Source of the DNA: Hydractinia symbiolongicarpus
Taxonomy: Eukaryota; Cnidaria; Hydrozoa; Anthoathecata; Hydractiniidae
Direction: 5' to 3'
DNA length: 64,000 bases
Assembly: GCF_029227915.1 (NCBI RefSeq)
Contig: NC_079888.1
Coordinates: 11,577,001-11,641,000 of the forward strand
In this document: positions 57,073-64,000 of the stretch, one piece after another
Numbering within the stretch: position 1 is the stretch's first letter
How the letters are laid out: every line of letters starts with the position of its first letter
Position numbers and translations under genes: made by a program
Notes under the pieces: generated by a model
Told to the model about the DNA's origin: nothing
Databases searched by the model: none
The model's input: only the letters and a program-made list of their open reading frames with translations

Positions 57073-60000
57073 ATGGCCACCGCACTTGAAAGTTACACAG
57101 GACGTATCCTTTCAAATTAAATGATATACAAATGTAGAATATGTTAGTTTCACCAACTATTTTGATAGATAGTTCTATGAGGAATAATAGTCAGGGGTAT
57201 AACACAACTTATGGACTAGTTCTAGCTCGCTAGCTAGCTTCAGAAGGATGGAAATGAAAATCAAACGATGTGCATATTCTACATCATTAGCTTCACAAAC
57301 ATGGGGGATACACCTTGTCGATTATTTTCAGTAGGGGTCGTCACTTAGATGAGAAGTCCGGGAGTATTTAATGCTCATTTAGAGGTATGCAGACCTAATT
57401 TAACCTAGGTAAATATGTACAAAAATGAATAAAATTTGAGCTTTTTGTCTGAAGAGGGTGCCAATAAGCGGCAAACGGCCGCATATATAATTCGTGGGGT
57501 TTTCGGGCAAATACTTAATTTTTTTTCAAAACATCGAAATTGCCCGAAAACGCCCACACTTTTTACGGCGTATGCGGCTTATCCGCACCCTTGTTTTGTC
57601 TGAACAACAAATAAAGCCTCTTTTTTTTTCAAGGTTTCCGTCTGTAACTGCCTGGAAAAGCTTGGCCTATCCGACACCACACAAATTGCGCCCGAAATGC
57701 AACATGCACAAGCTTTTTGTTATAATTTAAATTTCGTCGAAAGAAGGAATGTGCTATTTTTTCGTTGTAATCTCAGTTTATTAATTGCAAGATTCTATTA
57801 CAGCTTTTTACCTTATCAGACAAAACTTAGTCAGACAAAAGCGACTAAATTTTTTAGAGGTGACTAAAATTATGTCCGACTAATATTTTTGTCCGACTAA
57901 AATTATGTCTGAGTAATTATTATGTCCAACTAACTATTTTGTCCAAACCAAGTTTCTCAAAATTATTTTTCAGTGCGGAATTTTACATGTTAATGATTTT
58001 GTAAAAATCTTTTTCTTCTTTCTCACCAATGAATACAAATATTTTTGGATAAACTAACAACTTAGTCATGAAAAACAATTTTAAAGGTTGCCTCTGACGT
58101 TATAAGTTATTCCTAATCAAAAGATATCATTAAAACATTATAGAAAAAAGTATTATTTAATGATTTACTTACAAAATAGTTGGTAGAGCAGTTTTTTAAG
58201 ATATTAAAAAATAATAAGAACGACAAAATCTACGACATATCCAAATATATATTTTTTAGCAAGCTTTCGCCAACGCCCAGGTTGGCATGTTCACACACTA
58301 CATTCTAAAGGCATAGATTTTTTAAAAAAAATCCATGCCTTTAGAATTATTATAATAGCTCTATTTTCTTCCTATTATATCCTATTATGTTTAGTATTTT
58401 ATCTCTAACTTGTAAAATAAAATTTAGAAGCAGTGTGAACATGCCAACCTGGGCGTTGGCGAAAGCTTGCTGAAAGATATATTTGGATATGTCGTAGATT
58501 TTGTCGTTCTTATTATTTACTTACAAAATGAAAGCATAAACACGATTTAGTTATTCCATGTTTTCATAAAACCTTGTACTTTGACCGCCATTATTGCAGC
58601 ATTAAAAACACGCTTCAGAATCTTGAAAAAAAACATCAGGATACCTCCTGACGTCACAAGAGCCAAAACCACAGACCGTCTTGCAGCATGAAAACGACGA
58701 AGCGAGATTTCTATATGAAATTAATTATTAGGAAGTTGTTCCGCTATCACAATTCTAATTAGCTTTAAAAATGTTTTCTTTTTCATATTGTAAACATGGT
58801 TTCGTGTGCAGCAGTATGATGTAAAAGTTACAGAGCCAAAAATCAAAACTGTAGACTGAAACAAAGCACAAAAAAATTGAGGCAAAGCCAAAATTTAAAG
58901 ATTCATCATGTCAATGCAATTTATTGGGTGATGCAGGTTTTAACGCATTTTCATCTAATTTTATCTAAGCAGTACAGAGATTTCCTTTCCTTAAAACAAT
59001 CGGGTCGAAATCTTCTGAATTGACTATACAGTTTATTTCTAAAGAATATATTTTAATAACTTTTATTAATCAGCATATAATGTTTCGTACATCCCGCTAA
59101 AAAGTACACACCTTGTAGATTATATATATGACTTGATTCCAGTTCGTGACAGCAAAAACATTCAGTTTTAGTACTCATTTGACGGCAATTGTTGCATTTA
59201 CATCACGATGTAGTGTCAAGGTTAATCCTTAGCTCTGCTATTTCCCCATCGCTATCACTGTCATATGTCACCTACGATGAGTCTGATAAATTCCCCTAAG
59301 TTAAAACTGGAAGCCAAGTACAATGTTAGAACATTCTGATTCCGACTCATCCGAAGAAGACATAATTATTACAGTTCTTAACAAATGTGTTGCTTCTCAT
59401 AAATATTTCATACTTGAAAACATATCAACAAGGTATTCTAAACGCGAATTAGTCAGTAGAATATATCACCGGTCCTTGTGACATCAATTATGCAGCCATT
59501 ATGAATTTTAAAGTGTGAGAAGAAGCGTGAGCATGATAAAGCCGCATGAAGTGAGGTAGCACAAAATTTAAGAGTTTATTCACAATTATTTGCTGTACTA
59601 AACTTTTCTGTAAAAAACGAATGTTATTTTCTTAAAAACTTATAGAACTTAAAACATCATCATTAAAACGTCGGAGGGAACCTTTAACAAAGTGGCTAAA
59701 GTAAGACTAAAATATAAACGGTCTTGTTCATGATGTTATTTCCTCAATGAAGGGATTTTTGACCCTCTTGTAAATAGATTGCGCGTTATTGATAGCCTCA
59801 CTTATTCCCGCTTCACTGAATCCTTTTTCGACGAGTTCGGCTTCATCCTGCATGTGGTCAAACAGATTTACCATCCAGCCGGCATGAAGTGGCTTCAGGT
59901 CAGACAATTTGGACGAAATTTTTATGTCTGCTGGAGCAATCCCTTTTATGAGCTGACGCGCGACCTGAACCGAGAACCAATCATTATATTGATTTTAGTT

Positions 60001-63000
60001 TTTTGCCTCCCAAACCAAAATTAAGCAAATTATAAAATTTTAAAAAAGGACCAAAATATTAGTCGAATAAAATAATTAGTTGTACAAGTGACTAAATTTT
60101 TTGGAAGTGAAAAATTATGTCCGACTAATATTTTCGTCCGACTAAAATTTTGTCTGACTAAGTTTTGTCCGATAAGGTATGTTATATGTGATAATAAAAA
60201 CCAGTTTTTTTCAGAGCTCTTCCCCTACCACTGCTCGACAATAAAATAATGAATTATACTTGCTAATAAATGTTTAAAAAAAATGTTGTTTCGGCTCATC
60301 ATCATCATCATTATTCTCGGCTTAACGTCCGTTTTCCATGCTAGCATGGGTTGGACGGGGTATATTAATGACCCTCTTCCAATCTGATCTAGACTGTGTT
60401 GATTTGGGTTTCTCCGGGCGAAATTTTGATTTTTTTTAAACGCAGAAAGTTGTCCGACAGCTCCCATGGATTTTGTGGCATTTTTGGCTAGTCGGCACCC
60501 TCATCCATTATGTCTTCTGTCATAGACAATTTTTTTAAAAAAATTTTGAAGCCATTTTAATTTTGTCTTGTTTTACCATAGAAAACATGTAATAAACCTG
60601 TATTGGCTAACAGATAATTACGGTACATATAGTACAGCATAGTACAGAGATCTTTTTTGCTTTAATTTCCACACTTTTCTTTTAAATCGATTTTTCAATA
60701 GTCTTCTCTCTAGTTCCATAGCATGTTTTGGTCCAATGAAAAACAATAACAAGAAAGGAATGCACAAGAAAGTTATTCTTGTTAAAAGCTGATACCAGTT
60801 AGTTGTTGTCTATATAAATACCAACTTTGCTAACACCACATAACCTCAGCATCATCATAACAAGTATGATGGGCGCTACCGTTACCGTTAACCGTATAAT
60901 TAGCTGATTCAGTATATGATGCTCCTGAAATGACAACGCACCACCCTAAGGTTATGAAAAAATATTAAAAAGATATGGTCAGACATGACTATCCTGTTAC
61001 AGGCTAATTATCAGTTCTCTCTGCCTGAGAAACAGCTGTGTTGGGTCAGTGTGCTCTACCTAATAGAACTCCAATGTTGCTTAATCACCAAAAAACAGTG
61101 CAAAAGTTATGGTGATTTACAGGTGAGTTCAGCGTTTTACAAACAATTAAATTTTGTCCTAAAAAGGCTGAATCTATTTTAAAAGTTGAAAAAACATACT
61201 TTTTGTTGTATATAATAAAGCAATATGGTAGTCAGAAGAACACAGAGTTTGTGTCAACATTACTTTGTCTATCAACAATAATTGTGTGGTCCTTAATGTT
61301 GGTTTGCTGTTTTCCAACTCGTAGTGTCCTTACAGGGTTGGTTGGTTTGCACTTTATTTTTTACCTATTTGTCAGACAAAAAATATATCATTTTACAAGG
61401 GAATGATACTTGTGGCGTGTTTATATGAAGTGGTTTAGTAAGTTTGTGTATTATCCTTTGAAAGGTAGATAAAACTTGGTTGAGGATGGCTAGTGTAAAT
61501 GTTGATACACTTAGAGGTAGAGCAGGTGAGTGGTTGAAGTGTTTAAATGTAAAGCTGTTGTTATTTGTGTTGTGTTCTTGATTTGTGAAAGGTAGGAGGG
61601 CAAGATATAAGCTTTTTAGGATTGGTAATAGTAATGGAAGGGGCATATCTCGCAGAGAAGTATGTAGAGAAAATAATAGATGTTATGTGTGTTAATAGTT
61701 ATATTATAGTTCTGATAGGTAATACAATAGGGAATAGCACTGATAATACGTGTGGGTGGACGAAAGGGTTAGCTAGACAGTGGAATAACGATTTATAAAG
61801 AAAAAGAGGAAACTTTGATAAGAGTGGAAGTCAGGTGGCAGTAATAATATTTACTTAGAATCTAAATGTTGTGCTTAGATAACAGTGTATAAGGCAAAAT
61901 CGAAAGGAGAGAGATACGGATTTTCAGATGTTTTAAAAAGCCAGCGCAATGTGATGTTCAAGATAGCAAGGCAGAGGAAGAAAACTAATCAAGTTTTATT
62001 AGGCGAGAAGTGTATATGTAACGATAAAGGTGTCTTTCCTAGCACAGAGGAGGAAAAAAACTAGCTTGGAAGAGTTATTGTTAGAAGTTGCTTAACACCA
62101 AGTTTGATTGGATAAGGGTAATGAGGATTAGCAAGACTGCGGGAATATCAGGTGCTGTTGCAGAGATGGTAAAAGCATCTGGATATACTGTAGTTGAGCT
62201 TATTAGAAGCCTCACTAATGAGATTATAAAGGATGGTATTATTCTGAGTGACTGGCAGTCTATTGCAATAGTGAATTGTTTCAAAAACAAGGGAGATGAA
62301 TTAAAAAGAGGGTTGAAGTTGGTTGATCAAGTAATGAAAGTTATTGAAAGAGTGATTGATAAGTTACTTAGAAAAAGAAATGATAGATAAGATGCAGACA
62401 GTTTCAGCAAGTGTTTAAGAAAGAGAAATAATTTCTACTCTGCCTTCATAGATTTTGATAGAGTGCCACCTAAAAAGGTGTGGGGATAAGTGGCTAGTCT
62501 TGGTACTTGTGTTCTTAGTTCTATGTTCATTATAATTATGTTTTTATCTCCCAGTCAAGTAAATCCAAGGTATTGTGATTGTGTTTCATGTGGATATCTA
62601 AACCACAATAGGTTTTTTTAACAGTTATCCGACTTTGAATTTCTATTTTGTACTCTACATAGTAGGGCAGAAATGTCACAGATTTCTGAAGCTCATCAAT
62701 TTGTAAAACACTTTTACCTCAACATTGTATTTTCCTTAACAGTTGTGCTTTAGACACTGTCGCTGTTATCACGCAAGATGGCCGTATGATTGTTGTAAGT
62801 AAATGTAGTCATAATTCTTTTCAGTTCATTTCTTCACAGATTAGTATGACTTCTCTGTTATTATTGCTTGACAAATTCGTATGTAATACAATATAACATA
62901 TTTTGGGTATTTTCGGTCCACTCTTATAGGAAAAGAAAATTGTATTCTATTCAACAAGAAAAAAACATTTGGTGGATGTAATTTCTTGATTTTAAACCAA

Positions 63001-63252
63001 ATTCGACACGTGTTTATATTATAAAGAGCAATTTTTAAAGCATCGTTTGCAGGCATTCTTTCAACATCTCCGATAATAATGTTTTCGGCGTCCACTGCAA
63101 TATTTCTTTTTTTTTCAATTTTAGGGGATATTGAAAGGTTTTGATCAGGCAGTGAATCTAATTCTTGACGAAAGTCACGAAAGAGTGTTTTCAACAGAAG
63201 CAGGTGTGCAGCAGGTTGTGTTAGGATTGTACATTATTCGAGGTGACAATAT
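57073..63252 (+). CDS. LSM8: LSM8, U6 snRNA-associated Sm-like protein (C-terminal exon outside window)
   Basis: Three exons are present: 57073-57103 (MATALESYTG), 62754-62794 (TVAVITQDGRMIV) and 63125-63252 (GILKGFDQAVNLILDESHER, then a VFSTEAGVQQVVLGLYI region and the Sm2-type IIRGDN). Phases are 1, 0 and 2, and the sequence lines up residue for residue with the first two thirds of the 96-aa LSM8 family. LSM8 is the nuclear-specific subunit of the LSM2-8 ring that binds the U-rich 3' end of U6 snRNA. A GTGAGT donor ends the third exon; the rest (about 28 aa) must lie beyond 64000. The tiny first exon is separated by a 5.65-kb intron full of transposon remains. Its GTATCC donor is weak, but phase and alignment support it. 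Confidence 0.92.
57811..60177. mobile_element. TA-flanked DNA transposon (Tc1/mariner-pogo type), decayed
   Basis: The left terminus TA|CCTTATCAGACAAAACTT and right terminus GTTTTGTCCGATAAGG|TA are inverted copies (about 30 of 31 positions by eye), with TA on both sides. Both ends carry subterminal runs of GTCCGACTAA-type units (four on the left, three on the right). Inside, a minus-strand frame at about 60005-59770 (near 80 codons, containing LKPLHAGWMV and KGFSEAGIS) resembles the C-terminal tail of DDE transposases as I remember them. A short plus-strand acidic frame is at 59322-59480. No intact transposase remains. Confidence 0.8.
58208..58518. mobile_element. Foldback (palindromic) element nested in the TA-flanked transposon
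   Basis: AAATAATAAGAACGACAAAA at 58208 onward is complementary to the sequence ending at 58518. The arms pair for about 95 bp each, including the GC-rich core CAACGCCCAGGTTGGCATGT. An inner inverted pair (TTCTAAAGGCAT...ATGCCTTTAGAA) extends the fold toward the middle. ATTTACTTACAAAAT occurs at 58163-58177 and again at 58515-58529. Confidence 0.85.
60297..60420 (+). repeat. Short palindromic repeat resembling a cephalopod-type repeat
   Basis: After an (ATC)n run, the sequence GTCC-gtttt-CCATGCTAGCATGG-gtt-GGAC (60327-60356) forms a near-perfect palindrome, followed by a GC-richer tail. From memory this palindromic core is very common in octopus and squid repetitive DNA. It lies in LSM8 intron 1. 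Confidence 0.55.
61486..62500 (+). mobile_element. Decayed non-LTR retrotransposon (LINE) fragment
   Basis: Residues of an endonuclease start (MASVNVDTLRGRAGEWLK) and of RARYKLFRIGN occur at 61486-61640. The reverse transcriptase is recognisable at 62110-62390 (GISGAVAEMVKASG, DWQSIAIVNCFKNKGD, GLKLVDQVMKVIERVIDKL) and again in another frame at about 62435-62480 (FIDFDRVP). The frame is broken many times between these, so it is long dead. It lies in LSM8 intron 1, in the sense direction. Confidence 0.8.
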
Positions 63253-63890
63253 GTGAGTATTCTTCTGCGTGTTTGTTTAGACCATTACTACAAGTCATGC
63301 ATGTAATTCTAGGCCGAAGTGAAATTAGGTGGACTGTTATCATTACGGAGTTTCATACCGCGCAAGTCTAGGGACAAATTTTCAGAACTCCCGCAAAGTG
63401 TAAACATTTAGCTAGTGTTTGTACACACTTCCAAGTTATTATATTACTAGTTATTAAAACCTGTGGAAGAATCCATTAAATTAGTATGCTTCTTATCACA
63501 ATAAGGTTTGTAGATAATTTCATTATGAACGCTGAAAAAAACGTTTTAAACGAAATCCCGTTGAGAATTCCACTCAAAAGCATTTAAAATGTTTTGTATG
63601 CTTCTTATCACAAAATGATTTGTTGTCAGTTTCATTTTAAAGACCCAAACAATTAAAACTTTTGAACGAAATTGACAACTATAATAACAACGTTAATTGC
63701 CTGTAACTTTACTTGTATAACAATTTATAACAAAGCTCCCGTCATTGTAAATTTAAATTTGCATGCAATAAAATTCCCAACTAATGAAATCACTCTATTT
63801 TATCACATGATTTGTTTTTAGTCAATCAAAATCGTCAACAAAACGTTTATAAAATACAGAACATTTTTATAGGGGATACATTATAGACGC
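63253..63890. other. LSM8 intron 3, no further gene
   Basis: A+T-rich intron sequence with no further exon recognised before the window ends. The remaining LSM8 C-terminal residues were looked for and not found. Confidence 0.45.
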
Positions 63891-63914
63891 TTTTAAAGAA
63901 AATTGTAAAAAATA

Positions 63915-64000
63915 TATTCCACTTCGCCTGTCACAGACAGACAGACACACTTAGCGTATTATATAGACTAGTCGTTAGCCTGTGGAAAAATCCACGGGTT
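63915..64000 (+). repeat. Family A repeat junction at the right edge
   Basis: TTCGCCTGTCACAGACAGAC through CACACTTAGCGTATTATATA (3' end of the family) is followed by GACTAGTCG and then GTGGAAAAATCCACGG (5' end of the next copy). It is the same head-to-tail junction as at 5270-5320, and the second copy continues outside the window. Confidence 0.75.

Noticed and set aside
56838-57080. 80-codon minus-strand ORF overlapping LSM8 exon 1
   Set aside because: Antisense to the LSM8 start, no family resemblance, and no splice link to the PG-rich gene in frame.
59779-60024. Plus-strand 81-codon ORF
   Set aside because: The minus-strand reading of the same DNA has better composition and resembles a transposase tail, so the plus ORF is a shadow.

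Overview
This is a eukaryotic, intron-rich, A+T-rich window with short exons (26 to 170 bp is typical), GT-AG splice sites, introns crowded with mobile-element debris, and many microsatellites. The gene set (BRPF, GRAMD4, PKA-RII, SHIPPO-repeat protein, LSM8) is ordinary for an animal. The repeat landscape, and an island at the left edge of a type I associate with cnidarian genomes, suggest a cnidarian, most likely a hydrozoan. That assignment rests on recollection and was not tested by a search.

Layout. 1-3.6 kb: a relatively GC-rich island of short ORFs on both strands, several broken by frameshifts or stops, including two hydrophobic membrane-type proteins. I read it as a decayed copy of an unclassified multi-gene mobile or virus-like element. 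3.6-8.9 kb: non-coding, dominated by head-to-tail and inverted copies of one repeat family with a shared junction motif; one copy is swollen by an A-rich degenerate tandem array. 10.1-15.7 kb (minus): complete BRPF gene, 10 coding exons, 1307 aa. 15.8-19.5 kb: intergenic. 19.6-27.3 kb (plus): complete GRAMD4, 18 coding exons, 573 aa, with a hAT-like MITE, a tRNA-derived SINE and a triplet-repeat block in its introns. 27.3-31.0 kb: intergenic. 31.0-48.2 kb (minus): gene for the type II regulatory subunit of cAMP-dependent protein kinase. It has three candidate first exons that are all in the same splice phase; only the middle one encodes the dimerization/docking domain. Its long 5' introns hold a decayed PIF/Harbinger transposon, a 129-bp minisatellite and a TTAA-flanked MITE. 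49.4-55.3 kb (minus): 13-exon gene for a SHIPPO/sperm-tail PG-rich repeat protein of 515 aa, in which every intron is phase 1. 57.1 kb to the right edge (plus): first three exons of LSM8; its 5.65-kb first intron holds a TA-flanked DNA transposon with a nested foldback element, a palindromic short repeat and a decayed LINE. The window ends inside another copy of the 4.7-8.9 kb repeat family.

The genes do not form a pathway. BRPF is a chromatin reader/scaffold, GRAMD4 a membrane GRAM protein, PKA-RII a cAMP sensor, the PG-rich protein is probably axonemal, and LSM8 is a U6 snRNP protein. STPG-like and LSM8 are divergently arranged with 1.77 kb between their start codons. Exon models were built by hand from splice signals and reading-phase continuity; every complete model sums to a multiple of three. 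The most interesting items are the three-way choice of PKA-RII N-termini and the decayed multi-ORF island at the left edge.
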